Shown: in pieces, positions 48,254 through 60,183 of the stretch | Position numbering within the stretch: the stretch's first letter is position 1 | Layout: the number at the start of each line of letters is the position of its first letter | DNA from: Cepaea nemoralis | Lineage: Eukaryota; Mollusca; Gastropoda; Stylommatophora; Helicidae | Assembly (NCBI GenBank): GCA_014155875.1 | Contig: JACEFZ010004189.1 | Span: 1 to 64,000, forward strand | Length of the DNA: 64,000 nucleotides | Direction: 5' to 3' | Made by a program: the position numbers and the translations under genes | The notes under the pieces: model-generated | Database searches by the model: none | Seen by the model: the letters and a program-made list of their open reading frames with translations, nothing else | What the model was told of the DNA's origin: nothing

Positions 48254-49557
48254 TAGTTAGTTAGTTAGTCTTTCCTCTTGAGCCTAAGGCGGCGCATAGG
48301 GCAGAAGTCCTGTCTCTCCATGCATGGCGGTTCGCTGCTATCTGTTGTAGATCTTGGATATTTACTTGGCCATTGAATGAGCCTTCTCTAATGATGGTTC
48401 TACGCAGGGTCTCTCTTGGTCTTCCCCGTTTTCTTTTCCCTACCGGTGACCATATGAGGGCTTGGTAGGGGAGTCTTGTCTTGTCCATTCTGAGTACATG
48501 GCCGATGTAGTTCCAACGGCGTCTTCTTATGAAATTGGATACTGTATCTTGCTTAGTCTCTTGTCTTATTTGCGAATTGGTTCTGAAGTCTGTCCAGTGG
48601 ATGTTTAGAAGTCTTCTAAGACATTTGTTCTCAAAATTGTCTAATTTTTTATCTAAAGCTACCGTTGATTTCCAACTTTCACATCCATACGTTAACACTG
48701 GAATCACACAAGAGTTGAAGATTTTAAGTTTTGTGTGTTTGCTGAGTGTCTTTGACTTCCAGATGTTTGACAGTTTGTTGAAGGCACTAGATGCCAGTGC
48801 GATTCTAGTTGATATTTCTGGTGTTGAGTCCCCTGTGGATGTCATTTTGCTTCCTAGGTATGTGAAGCTGTTGACTTTTTCAAGAACGTAGCTGTTCAAT
48901 TTGGTCTCATCTGAACTGTTGGTAAGATCAATAGTCTTTGTTTTTGTGGTGTTAATTTGGAGACCAATTTGCCCTGAAACATTTTGGAGGTGGTTTATTT
49001 TCTCTTGAGCATCCGGATGTGTTGAACTCAAAAGCACTATGTCGTCGGCAAAGTCCAGGTCTTCTAGAATTTTGTCAACCCAATGAATACCCATATTTGT
49101 GTTGCTTGTGCATTTGCGCATGACCCAATCGATAGCTATTCCAAAAAGCATCGGTGATAAGACACAACCCTGTTTCACTCCTGTTTCGACTGAGAACCAG
49201 TCAGAGTTGCCTGTTTCTGTTCTTACGCAGCAACGTGTCTCTTTGTAGAAAGATTTTATGACGTTGGTATATTTGGTAGGAAAACCATAGATGTTAAGTA
49301 GATTCCAAAGTGAAGGACGGTGGATGCTGTCGAAGGCTTTTTGAAAGTCGACAAAGTTTGTGATTAATTTCGACTGGAATTCTACGGAGTCTTCAATGAT
49401 TATTCTGAGGGTGAAAATGTGGTCTATGCATGACCGTTTTGGTCTGAAGCCTGCTTGTTCTTCTCTGAGCCTTTCATCTATCGCCTTTTTCAATCTCTCA
49501 AGTAACATGCTACAAAAAAGTTTTCCTGGTACTGACAATAGAGTGATAATAGAGTGA
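48254..49557 (-). mobile_element. LINE-D: 5'-truncated LINE with an intact RT-to-C-terminus frame
   Basis: Flanked by TTTATACT at 48246-48253 and 49558-49565. Inserted in element 2. One open frame of about 425 codons (49538-48261) carries RT motifs: 'ITLLSVPGKLFCSMLLERL', 'EEQAGFRPKRSCIDHI', 'VDFQKAFDSIHRPSLW', 'TGVKQGCVLSPMLF', 'LDFADDIVLLSS' (catalytic FADD), then 'FTYLGSKMTSTGDSTPEI', 'RRWNYIGHVLRMD' and 'GKRKRGRPRETLRR'. It lacks its endonuclease and first RT motifs. The tail is a short (ACTA)n. The undamaged frame makes it the youngest-looking LINE here, though as a truncated copy it is dead on arrival. Confidence 0.92.
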
Positions 49558-49565
49558 TTTATACT

Positions 49566-50877
49566 GCTGTCTGTATTTTTATCTGTAAGTATATCTGGTT
49601 GTTTGCATGTTTATTTAACCCTTAGTGTATGCTTAAATCACAAACATACATGTATGTCTATAATTTACGTGGATGAAGTTTTCAAGCATCGCAGATTGGT
49701 TTACACAGTCACGAATGAATGTGTTTGTTTAATTTGTGACTGCTCTGCCAAGCTGAGATGCTGGAAAATATTCCTATACATGTAATGTAATAATGGCAAC
49801 AACACTCATAAAACTACACAAGCACATGTGTCACATATAAGACGAAGACAAATCATAAAAACTCTTGGGTGAGGCAAAAAAATGCACCATTGTTCACTCA
49901 CACATTATTTAATACATTCGCTCTATACTTGCTCTCGTCTTTCTCTCTCTACATTCACTCATCACAGGTGTAGAAAAAATTTATGTCATTAAAATAATAC
50001 ATTAAAATACAATAGCGAAAAAAACCAAAAATTTAAAAAAATAGTTTTGGCTCACTCTAAACATCCGAAGAGCCGAATAATAGTGCTGTATATTAGCACT
50101 GTCTATCTTATTTATAGTATTTACAAGTTGACTGGATTGACTATGCTAATCGTAAGTATACTAACTATACTAATTTGGTGTGCTGAGATTTATTAACTAA
50201 GGGAAGATAATCTAAGTAACTAAATGTAATGAAGTGAAATGTGTTAGTTCCCTTAATCTAACTATTGTTCCCTAATTCTAATTACGTTATACTTTTAAAC
50301 TAATCTGTCTTAACTAAACTAAAATGTCCTAACTATTATATAATTAGCGATGGAATGATAGTCTATTACGAGACTTATAAGATGTAATTAAGTAATATAC
50401 TTCTATTTACGTCTAATTATTCCTGTATCTACCTGGGGGTCGAAAAAATGGTGTTACTAATTTACTGACAAGAAAAGTTGTTATGTAATTCTAAAATAAA
50501 CTACACATAAAAACTACATTATTATGTGAAACTTCAATAAGAATATTATCATATGTATGGCACATACATGCATTTTACACTAGTCTAATAGTTAAACTAA
50601 GTTGCTCCATGCAAGGTGATAATGTCGCGTCCTTTCCCTTTGAATATCTTCATTCTACACACAGTTTCTATTTACACTGTTCGATATTCAACGCGATGTT
50701 CCTGAAGTGTCTATTTACAATGTTCTCTTCATCTGTGTCTACTATATGTAATGGTATCGTCACTGCTCGTCGTTCATATATGTACAAAGTCTGAATCACA
50801 GTAATCACTATGTTTGAGAACAATCTGCTGCTGGTGTTAATGATGATGATGGTGTTGTGTCGTCTTTCTGATGCACT
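49566..50877. other. element 2 3' non-coding region, proximal part
   Basis: AT-rich 1.3 kb after RNase H in element orientation. No env-like or other frame is supported. Confidence 0.55.
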
Positions 50878-51578
50878 TAAGATATTTCAAAGTTCGAAGG
50901 TCTAGAAAGCATGTCAGCTAGTGTGTGTTATTTTTACCTTTAATATGTCTGACCGAAAATGAATAATTCTGGAGTATCAGGGACCATCTGTAGATCCTGT
51001 TATTCTTATAGACTCCTGTCTCCATGACTGCGAGTGGGGAGTTGTCAGTTTCGATGACAAAGTGTGTCCCTGCTAAAAATCTATGTAGTTTATCGACACA
51101 GTACACAATAGCTAAAGCGTCCAATTGAGAGATATGATACTTAGCCTCAGTAGGGGTAATCTTGTCACTTAGATACATTACTGGGTGGAGAATGTCGTCA
51201 TACTTCTGACATATTACGCCGGCGATGGATGCTGCACTGGCGTCTGTCCTAAGAAAATATTGTAAATGTGGATTAGGTAACCGAAGGATTGGGACATTGC
51301 TAAAAAGATGCTTAAGTTTTGACATTGCACTCATTAAAATAGCATATTGTACATCAATTTTGACATTCGACTTTAGTAGATTAGAAAAAAATACTGGCGA
51401 TTTCTGATAAATTGGGAATGAACTTGTTGTAATAGTTCACCAAGCCAAGTAAACTTCTCACTTGGTTTTTGCTGGTTGGCATTGTGAGGTTCAAAATTGT
51501 GGTCACAATTTTGTTATCAGTTTTAAATTTGCCTTTAGATATTGTATGGCCTAGGAAGTCTATTTCCTCCAATCCCAA
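50878..51578 (-). pseudogene. pol: element 2 Pol: RT end and RNase H (frameshifted)
   Basis: Two frames (51578-51381 and 51334-50918) plus a short shifted tail. The first has 'EEIDFLGHTISKGKF' and 'VRSLLGLVNYYNKFIPN' (RT thumb/connection); the second has 'YFLRTDASAASIAGVICQ', 'LDALAIVYCVDKLHRFLAG' and 'RHIKGKNN' (RNase H). The ending 'LADMLSRPS' requires one more frame change near 50922. Confidence 0.85.
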
Positions 51579-53983
51579 CTCAACTTTGGTGGGTTTGACT
51601 TAAGTCCAAACAACTTAATTTTTTCAAAGACCTGTCTCAGTTTTTGTAAATGTGTTGTCCAGTCTGTTGTATGTATACAGATATCGTCTATATAAGTCTG
51701 GGTATTTGTTACTCCATGTAAAAGATCCCTAGTAAGACGAACAAACGTAGCAGATGCATTGCATATTTCAAAAGGAAGAAATCGCCACTCATATAGACCT
51801 AAAGATGTTGCAAAGGCAGTAAGATGGACAGAATATTTATTCATCGGAATTTGCCAATAGCCTTTGGTTAGGTCATGTTTTGAGAAGATAGTAGATGTTG
51901 ACATGTTTAAGATTAGATCGTCACAGGAAGGAATTGGTTCTGCGTCTGTTTTTGTGATAGAGTTTAGCTTTCGATAATCGACGCAGAGTCTGATAGTGGA
52001 ATCCTTCTTTTTCACTAGGACGATAGGAAAGGAATATTCCAACTGAGATTTGTGAATTATTCCGCCCGCTTCAAGATCAAGAATTTCTTTGTCTAGTTTG
52101 TCCCTATAATTCAGAGGGATGGAATATGGTCGACATTTTCTCGGAGTATAGTCGGAGAGAAGAATGGAGTGTTCTATTCTATCTGTCCTACCTGGAATGT
52201 CTAAAAAGATTTGCTTATATTCTGTCAGTAACGCTATTGTCTGTTGTTTCTGTTCGTCTGTCAGTTTCGGTTCTATATGTATACTGTCAATTGTCGTTGC
52301 AGTGTCTACTGTAGGTACTGGTAGTTCCATGTCATCGTCCTCTGTCTGGTTGACTGTTGTGGTTGCATTGAGTGCGTTTTCTGTCTCATTGCTAGGTGTT
52401 GTTGCGCTGTGTTCGTCTACTGTCTGACTAATTGGTGTGGTTGCATCTTGTTCGTCTTCAGTCTGATGAATTGGTGTGGTTGCATTGTGTTCGTCTTCCG
52501 TCTGATGTTCCTGTCTTGAGTAATACGGTTTCAGCATGTTGATATGGAATATCTTGAATTTGTTGTTCATTGATATTTCATAGTCAACATCTGATATCTT
52601 TCTCACTACTCTGAATGGCCCTTGCCATGACGTTGAAAGTAAGTTTCTTTTATCAGGTAATAGGAGTAATACCTCTTGTTCTGGTTCAAGGTGTATGGTC
52701 TTGGCACCTTTATTGGCATAATGGCGGTACATCTGTCCTTTTCGTTCCAAAGATGTTTTCGCTATGGTGCACGCTCTCATGATTTTATCGCGTGTCTCAG
52801 TGACTACCTCATATGGTGATACCGGTGTTGGGGTATCTGAGGTGTTAGTTAACAGTTGGTGGTATATGTTGAGGGGTCCTCGTGGGTTAGCCCCGTATAC
52901 CAACTCAAATGGTGAGAAACCCGTACTTGATTGCGGGATTTCTCGATAGGCAAACAGCACTGTTGGTAACAGTGTATCCCAGTCAGATGGGTTTTCTGCT
53001 GTTACCTTTGCCAACATGTGTTTCAGATCCCCGTTAATCTTCTCTATAATTCCGTTGGCAGCCGGGTGATATGGGCTAGTAAAGCACTGTTTAATTCCTA
53101 ACAATTTAGTAAGAGCTTGCATTGCAGCTGATATAAATTGTGCCCCTCGGTCTGATAGAATGGTACGGGGAAATCCGAACCGGGAAAAGAGTTGTAGAAA
53201 AACGTTGACTACATCTTTGAAAGTGATGTATTTTAGCGCCACATCCTCTACCCACCTTGAACAGAGATCTACCAGAGTTAGAATGAATCGGTTTCCTTTG
53301 TTGGACACATGATTTAGTGGTCCAACTATGTCTACCGCTACACATTCAAAAGGTCTAGAGGCCAATGTTGTGGGTTGGACCTCTGCTGTAACATGTTTAC
53401 CTTTTCTTACTAACTGTTGACAAATGGTACATGAACGACAAAAATACTTAATGTCTTTACAAAATTTTGGCCAGTAGAAATGCGCTAAAATTCTGGCTCT
53501 AGTTTTATCATAGCCTAAATGACCAGCAAACGGCGAATCGTGTGCGATTCGTAAGACTGTTTGTCGATGTTTGACAGGTAGTACCGTTTGCTGAATCTCA
53601 TGGTTATCTCTTTTGTAAGTTCTAGTGAGAATACCATTGTTTAATTTAAAATACCATGACACGTTTTTGGTCATATTTGTTGTCTCACCCACATATTTAA
53701 AATAAGGTGAGATAGTTGGGTCGGCGCGTTGCGCCTCTATGAACTTTTCTTTGGTGGTGTTATTTATTGTACCACTTGGTGATATCAGGTGTAGCATTTC
53801 TTTTTGCAGTCGTCTTGTTGTTTCTGTGTCTCTGACCTGGTTACCTGCATTAGCCTTATTGGATAAGGTTTCTCTCCAGGCTTTTATTTCTTTTGCGGTA
53901 CACTTCTTCAACTCTGGTAGGCACCCGATTATCAGATCAGTGCACGGGTTATGCAAGATGGCGCACGTAAATGTGCCGGACAA
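51560..53983 (-). pseudogene. pol: element 2 Pol: end of protease, integrase, RT
   Basis: 807-codon frame, the longest in the element. Integrase zinc finger 'HDSPFAGHLG' and 'CRSCTICQ'; DDE core Asp in 'AVDIVGPL', Asp in 'ILSDRGAQF', Glu in 'ANGIIEKING'. GPY/F module 'WQGPFRVVRK'. A repetitive acidic linker follows, then RT with 'LCVDYRKLN', 'FSKHDLTKGYWQIPM' and 'TYIDDICIH'. RT is complete to the palm, after which the frame is lost at about 51560. The order integrase-before-RT is continuous within a single frame, so it is not an artefact of rearranged fragments. Confidence 0.92.
52335..52511. repeat. 39-bp coding minisatellite in element 2 integrase-RT linker
   Basis: Four to five copies of a 13-residue unit (HQTEDEHNATTPI and variants), acidic and Thr-rich, between the GPY/F module and RT. 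It is in frame and varies between copies. Confidence 0.85.
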
Positions 53984-54524
53984 GAAAGGGGCTGTCTATA
54001 CGGGCTTTCGCTAACGGGTATTTCTCTATGTTGCCCGAAAAGGTACGGCACTTTACGAACCCGCCTGTATAGTCTTCTGGCTTAGCCAGGTCCCTTCTAA
54101 GGCCGATCAAGGTACTTCCGCTATCGATCAAACACTGGCAAGGCTTATCATTCACCATTCCGTCGTGGAATACTAATTTGTCTCTGGAGACAACTGCTGC
54201 ATTTGCGTTTTCACTAGAAAACGGTACTGTGCGCCCGCATTTTAGCACTCCGTCTTCATTAAACTGGTGACATGTTACACATCTATCAAAATTTAGCACA
54301 TCACTTGCAGCTACCACATTCTCTCCGTATGGTAATATTTCCTCATTCTCACTCTCATGCTCGCTTCCACTCTCAGATGAAGTATCGACAAGTATAGCAT
54401 TACTGGCTCTTAATCTCTGACGTCCAACACACCTAGAACTATAATGGCCAAACGACCGGCAAAAGAAGCATTTGACTGCACGTCTATATGTGTTTCTTTT
54501 GTGCTCTTGTTTCTTTATCATCAT
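53949..54524 (-). pseudogene. pol: element 2 nucleocapsid knuckle and protease
   Basis: Carries CFFCRSFGHYSSRC (CX2CX4HX4C) and, about 100 residues later, a protease active site 'CLIDSGST' (DSG). The frame breaks inside the protease, and its end is found in the 53983-51560 frame. An upstream shift separates it from gag. Confidence 0.8.
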
Positions 54525-54586
54525 CTCCAGGTGAGATGGATAGCCTGGTTTTTGTCACACATAGCAAAATTATCATGAAAAAGATT

Positions 54587-55600
54587 TCAATATGGACATT
54601 GAGGTGGCTTTGTTTTTGGTTTCTCCCTCATTTGAAATGGTTTTTGAGGTTTACTTTTTGCAAAAGCCACTATCTCAGTTTCCTCTATGGTTGATTTAAA
54701 TATGTCCCTATTTGAAGAAAAATATGCTGACCCCCGTTTTTCTAGATGTTCTAACGACTCTACATCAGCTTGCTGTAGAAATTTGGCAAATGGAGTTGGG
54801 ACAGTCGAGATAATTTTGTCCATTATCATCAGGTCCTTGAGCTTTTCAAAGCTTTTATTTACCTTTGCCGCGTTCAGCCACTTAGTGTATAAACTTTGTA
54901 CGTTAGACACATAATCAATGAATGTTTCGTTAGGTTTAGGTTTTAATTTTGAAAACTGAATTTAGTAACCTGAGGCGTCTAGCAAAAAATGTTGCATAAT
55001 GCGTTGATGGATGTAATCATAATTATTTCTTAGCTCTTGGGGAATGGATTATATTACTTTTAAGGGCTCCCCAGAGAGATTTTTCATGTAGATCATTGCC
55101 CAGTGTTCTCGTGGAACTTCCTGGAATTTTAGTTGGAAATCCACATTCTCGGTCCAGGCAGAAATTGAGTCTCCTTGGCAGAAGGGTTTAACTATCCCTT
55201 TGTACTTGTTAAACTTATATTCTTCTTCTTTACTCTTCAGCTTAGTTGTTGCTATGTGTACGTGAGATTCGATTTCCAGCTCTTTTAACTTTAACTGGGT
55301 TTGTGCCTCAATCTCAAGTTGTTTTTCTTTTAGAGCTAGCTCTTTTAATTTAGTGGCTTCAGCTAACTCTACTAGATCATTTTGATGCTGTCGTTCCTGA
55401 GCTCGTTCCTCTCTTTCACTTGCTGCCTTTCTATCTCTTTCCTCCTTCTCAATTGCTGCCTTTCTATCTCTTTCCTCCTTATCAATTGCTGTTACTCGAT
55501 CTGTATGTTCTCTGTACTTTCGCTCTGCCCACTTTGCTAATTTATCTCCACTCAAACCTAGGTCTTTTCCCGCTTCTATGCATTCATTTAATTTCGACAT
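54587..55600 (-). pseudogene. gag: element 2 Gag (two in-frame stops)
   Basis: Starts MSKLNECIEAGKDLG. A strongly charged coiled coil with tandem 'EERDRKAA' repeats (about residues 40-110) precedes a Gag region ('WTENVDFQLKF', 'HWAMIYMKNLSGEPLKV'). TAA at about 55051 and another near 54960 interrupt a frame that otherwise continues to 54587. The second half has 'DYVSNVQSLYTKWLNA' and 'LMIMDKIISTVPTPFAKFL', matching the SCAN-like block of element 1 Gag in position and pattern. Confidence 0.8.
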
Positions 55601-56349
55601 TTTTGTTAGTTAGTTTATACACACATCAAAAAATGAGAAATACCTTTTCTATACTATTTCTAATTATTCACAGCATTTAAAAATATAAGATGCTATTCTA
55701 TGATGCACTAATCAAAACTATCTATGTACTTATCTGATAACTATCAGCTTTTCCTGGCCTAATGGGAGTTGTTTTTTCTCAGCTCAATATCTACTGCTGT
55801 TCTGAATGCCTCTGCTCTGCATTCTGTTATATAGAGCAGCAACAATTAGCATTAAGAAAACACACACATGTAACGTTGATATATTAATTAACAATATTTC
55901 TGTGTTGTCGTTCTCTCCGACGGGATGCTGACATAGGAAATTAGTGGATTGAATTTTGTCTGTCGTTGCGTCAGTTGTCTCGTCTTTGTCATGTAGTCTT
56001 CACTGACGTGAGGCATCAGCTGAAACATCTCTGTGAAACATGTTGAATTTCATTATATATTTCACAATTGTTCACAATATTTCACAATTTTCCAAACGTA
56101 ATCTTTCTTTGTCACTCTTTCGTAAGCGCTCTTACACTTTCACTCTTTTTGCGCTCCTCTTGCGTTTCACTAGGCAATGAGTTCTTTCACACCTTATGTT
56201 ACAATCACGCTGTAATCATCTTCTTGCTGTTAACAAACAACCACACAATAAATCATAGTTCATTTAAACTTTCTAATCTCACTCCTGGTGATGTATTGAT
56301 GAAAAACAATCACTCTCTTGTCACACAGTCGGTCATAGGTTCATTAAGA

Positions 56350-56362
56350 ACTTCTGACACCA
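56350..56362 (-). promoter_or_regulatory. element 2 primer-binding site, tRNA-Leu type
   Basis: TGGTGTCAGAAGT on the minus strand, 12 bases inside the 5' LTR, complementary to the 3' end of tRNA-Leu (…ACTTCTGACACCA) over 13 bases. Confidence 0.75.
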
Positions 56363-56374
56363 CTCTTGACCGCC

Positions 56375-57050
56375 TGTCAAAAACCTGAGTTCATACAGGC
56401 ATGCTGGCCACTTCATTCATCCCTCACGATCACAAACACATGGTATGAATGGTATATAATAAATCAATATTTATTCTACACGATTACTATCAGGCGATAT
56501 GGCCACACAGATATATACAGCTCGCTTCTCGAGCATACATTAATCGCACTCAAATACTCAAACACATTATTCACACTCGCTTTGTCTAACTGCGTCCTGT
56601 CTAAACTACACAGTGGCTAGAGTAACATCACACAGGTCTTGGCGCTCTAACTGTCAAGTCCGGTCTGCCTGAGTTTACAGGTTTCGTTCAGTTACTGGTC
56701 CTTAGTCCTCGTGTGGTCAGCAGCGCTGCGTGCTGCGTCACTTGTCACGTAGTTCAGTTGTCCAGTACTCGTTACCCTACAGCTGTACTACCGTTCAATT
56801 TGTTTACGGGTAGTTCCCCGTGGCCAACGTCCACTGTCCTATCTTGGGAGTTGATCCCCATCATGTCCTAGTTATGAATGACACGTGCGTGTCCTATCCA
56901 TGTCCTGTCCTAGACTGTTTGGAGTTCTATCTCCTTATACTGTCTCTCTCTATCTATTCTCTGGTAAAGGTCATTATCTCTGTCTTGTCTCTGTCCTTTC
57001 CCTACTTCTGTCTTTGTCCTACTTCTCTCTATATACCCAGCTCTTTGACA
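56375..57050 (-). repeat. element 2 5' LTR (676 bp)
   Basis: Intact copy of the LTR at 46210-46800/47634-47717; TGTCAA at one end and TTGACA at the other. Confidence 0.93.
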
Positions 57051-58929
57051 TGCTCATTATAAGCAAGGCTTCGATCAAAACGTATTCCCAGGCAATTCAT
57101 TCCCTGCGTTCTTTCCACAGTCTTTGAACACAGATTAACAGTTGGTGTTGGAGTGTTGACAATATGATTATTCAAAGAGAACCATGTCACTGATGCCTTT
57201 GTTGTGTTGACCATTGCTCCAGGTTCAGCACACCAAGTACTTATGCGATTTAGTTCGGTTTGTAGTTCCACAGCAACCTGATCTCTATCCGTGCCCTGGC
57301 GATACACTAAAACATCGTGGCATATGACAATGTCCCCCCCCCACCCCCTCCCCCTGTCCAGTGATCTGCTCACTGATGATTCTCACAGTGTAGACGTTGA
57401 ACAGCACCGGAGATAATGGTGATCCCTGTGGTAGGCAAGGAAATATTGTTGTTGGTTCTGAAGTCCAAATGCCACATCTAAAATCTACTTTCCATTGAAA
57501 GAGGACTGCAGCAATCCAACTAAGAGGAACGGACTTATGTTGATTTTACGAAGCTGAAGCATTAGAAAATCGTATAGAACTCTGTTGTACGAGTCCTCAA
57601 GATCAATCCCTGCAGCAAAGGTTTCAATGCCTGAGTGGAAACTTAATAAACATCATGGGCAAAAACTGCTGCATTGGTCCACGTTTCTCTTCTGGGACGG
57701 TACCCTCCCAGGGTAGGTGGGAAAACACCTTGATTCTCTAGCTGGCTTGATGTTTTTCTGGCAATTAACTTTTCCAGCCGCTTGCCTATTGTATTCTGTA
57801 TGTTTATTACTCGATATCCCTAAATTTGTATGTGGTCTTTGCCAGGCTTCGGCAAGGGAATCAGATAGCTGTGTAACCACTCCTCCTTGATGCTAGCACT
57901 CCCTATACTATTGTTGTACATGTCTGCTAGTTTCTCTAGCTCGTTGTCGGTACACCTGTTAATGTCGTCATATCTTATGCCATCTGTCCCTGGAGCGCTG
58001 TTGTTTGATCGTCGAAGCACAGCCTTGATTTCATTCACTGTCATTGTGTCTTCATTCGAAATGTTCTGGGCCTTGCACCTGTCTGAGGTGACCTTCTTGA
58101 CAAGATTTCGGCCTCTCATGTCTGTCTGGTTGCTTTGCTCTAGATAGCGTTCGAAGAGGGCTTTGCCCTTGTCCTCGTCAGTCCAATGCCAGATGAGCTC
58201 AGAACCTTGGAAGTCAGAAATACTCTTATTCTTGACTAGCCCGCTCATGCTTTTATGTAGTCGTCAGAACAATGTCAGTGACTTGTCTGTGCTTACTCTT
58301 TGACATACCTCTGCCCATTTTTCACTTTTAACCACCTTAACCAGCTTTTTTTCAAATAGCTTACTTTTGTGTGCATCTCTCTTTCTAAGTTCATGCTTGG
58401 ACCATGATGTGAAACTCTGGTCTTCCTAGCATTTTTCCATTTCCTTACAGCACTACGCTTATCCATTCAAGCCTTATCCACCAAAAAATTCCACCAGGGT
58501 GGCTGCTCCCAGCTTTTTTTCCTGTCCTGAAACTTTCTGCGCTTGTTGCGCCTGATTTTACTCACCACATCTTGCCCTGTACTGTCATACTGGAAAGTCT
58601 TGAACGTTAGCTTGTGCTGCCTGGTTCTGCCTTTCTCCACAAATATGCTGCAAGGGTGGTGGTAGCTGCCGTGGTACCCTAGGATACCCCATCTACACAC
58701 TGTAGTGAGTGCAGGAGAAACCAGCACCAGATCAATAGCACTCTCACCATCACCTGGACGGCTTGCTGTCCTGGTGACACAGTTACTGTTGATACAAACC
58801 ATGTCAATGGTTTCAAGTGCAGTCTCGAGCTCCTCCCCCTGTGTGTTGGAGGTAATGTTTCCCCCATGATCTGCATTTAGCGTTGAAATCGCCACAGAAA
58901 ATAACATTTCTTTCGTGACCTAATATGTC
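57051..58929 (-). mobile_element. LINE-I, endonuclease end and RT
   Basis: From 58929 down: 'GHERNVIFCGDFNAK' (endonuclease), 'TGEELETALETIDMVCI', 'ESAIDLVLVSPAL', 'GILGYHGSYHHPCSIFV', a position where the family usually has SDH. Then 'NNSAPGTDGIRYDDI' and 'WLHSYLIPLPKPGKDH' (start of RT), and 'STWCAEPGAMVNTTKASV' further down. Stops and shifts are frequent; the RT catalytic region near 57320 is disrupted next to a C-rich run (57335-57356). It is an I/Jockey-like APE LINE by motif style. Confidence 0.8.
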
Positions 58930-59714
58930 TGGCTTGCATTCACCCTGCAGGAATCAATACTGTTGTTGATGCCACGGTATAACTATGCTATCTTCCTTGT
59001 ATTTTATTCATATCGGACTGTTTACACATCATTTGGTAACACAAACTTTTGTAGCATAAGAGCACCTTTTTAAACCTTTTCAAACCACCATATTCGTTTC
59101 TCTCGTGTCATCAAGAAGCTGTGTTTCATTTTATTTTGTGTTTTAGTTAGCTTTTTATCTGTTCGTGTTGTGATGCTTTTGATAAATTTTCGAATAACCG
59201 AAACGTCGATCGTACTTTATTAATACGTCCCCCCCCCCCCCCCCCCCGCGTTTCCATCCTGTTTCAGGATATTGCGATCAACACCAGCATCTTTCAGCTG
59301 TATGTTGATTCCTAGGCTGGATTACGCTCATCGGCACGCCACGACTTTCTGAGCTACCAGCTCCATACTCTCAAAAGTCACTGGCGTGACACGAACCACT
59401 TCTAATTCTCGTCGTCTCACGTCGACCACGAGAGTATTCGGGGTTAACGGAGAAAGTTGCTTACCCCTCGGCCAGGCAGCCGGCGTAATACTTATTGTTT
59501 TATCTTAATACTTTAGTATTATATATTTATTGATTGTTTATGTTTTTGGATAAGTCACACTTTGTTTTCGCCTGTGTTAGATGGCGTTCTCTGTAAGGTA
59601 CGTGCATTGTGTCTATGTCTAGTATGCCTCTTCTTTTCGCAGGAGCTAAATATACCTAGTTGTGTGCAATTCATATTGATATATCCTGCTGCAGCCGCTG
59701 CTGTTTATTTTGTT
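58930..59714. mobile_element. 785-bp insertion in LINE-I endonuclease
   Basis: Flanked by ATATGTC at 58923-58929 and 59715-59721; the endonuclease frame is broken exactly here. It contains a 19-base C run (59229-59247) and a stretch (59265-59470) shared with 24842-25050. Family unknown. Confidence 0.6.
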
Positions 59715-60070
59715 ATATGTCCCTTAAGCACTGCCACTTCTTGGAATCCACACTCGCGTTACGGGCATGAACATTCACCAATACGAATGTTAGACCGGAT
59801 TGAACTCTAACCGCCTGTATTTGTATGTCGTCATTGTCCAACCTAGACATGTCTGAGTCTGAAGCAATCATACTGTCGCGAATGAGAATCGCCATTCCCA
59901 GATGTCGCCTGTTGTAGAAACATTTTCAGCAGGTCATGTAGAGTAGCTGATCACCCAGTCTCGTCTCCTGGAGTGCTACAATGTCATTCCTGTAAACCAG
60001 GTTTTCGAGAATAGGGCCTCGTTGTTTAACGCTGGCGCAGTTCCAATACAGAATACGAGTATTTCTGAGG
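59715..60070 (-). mobile_element. LINE-I, endonuclease start
   Basis: Minus reading 'RILYWNCASVKQRGPILENL', 'NDIVALQETRLGD' (catalytic Glu in QETRL), then a stop, and 'MAILIRDSMIASD', 'VRVQSGLTFVLVNVHARNAS'. This is the N-terminal half of an APE-type endonuclease and continues at 58929. No ORF1 is visible upstream of about 60070. Confidence 0.8.
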
Positions 60071-60183
60071 TCCAGACGGTCACATTTGTGGATATGTTTA
60101 AGTCATTCACCAACACAACCACTGTGATCAAATGTATGTCACTGTGATGTTAGCTGTGAGTGATGCTGCCACTGTTGTGCTGA

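Larger units (their letters stand above)
46210..57050 (-). mobile_element. Element 2: older Gmr1-type LTR retrotransposon with two nested LINEs
   Basis: 10,841 bp, flanked by TGCTC at 46205-46209 and 57051-57055. The LTRs have TGTCAA/TTGACA inverted ends. Minus orientation: 5' LTR 57050-56375, primer site, gag (from 55600), knuckle and protease, integrase, RT, RNase H (to about 50878), then about 1.8 kb of non-coding sequence to the 3' LTR. Integrase precedes RT, as in element 1. Two in-frame stops in gag and at least four frameshifts make it defective. LTRs differ by roughly 13 substitutions in about 675 bp plus small indels, so it is several times older than element 1. LINE-B (46801-47622) and LINE-D (48254-49557) have inserted into it since. 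Confidence 0.9.

Noticed and set aside
49566..50877. env-like gene downstream of element 2 RNase H
   Set aside because: No frame of useful length, signal peptide or membrane segment on the element strand.
59150..59215. Hammerhead ribozyme of a Penelope-like element (GTGATGC ... CGAAAC)
   Set aside because: The CUGAUGA core is altered at key positions and no stem II can be drawn.
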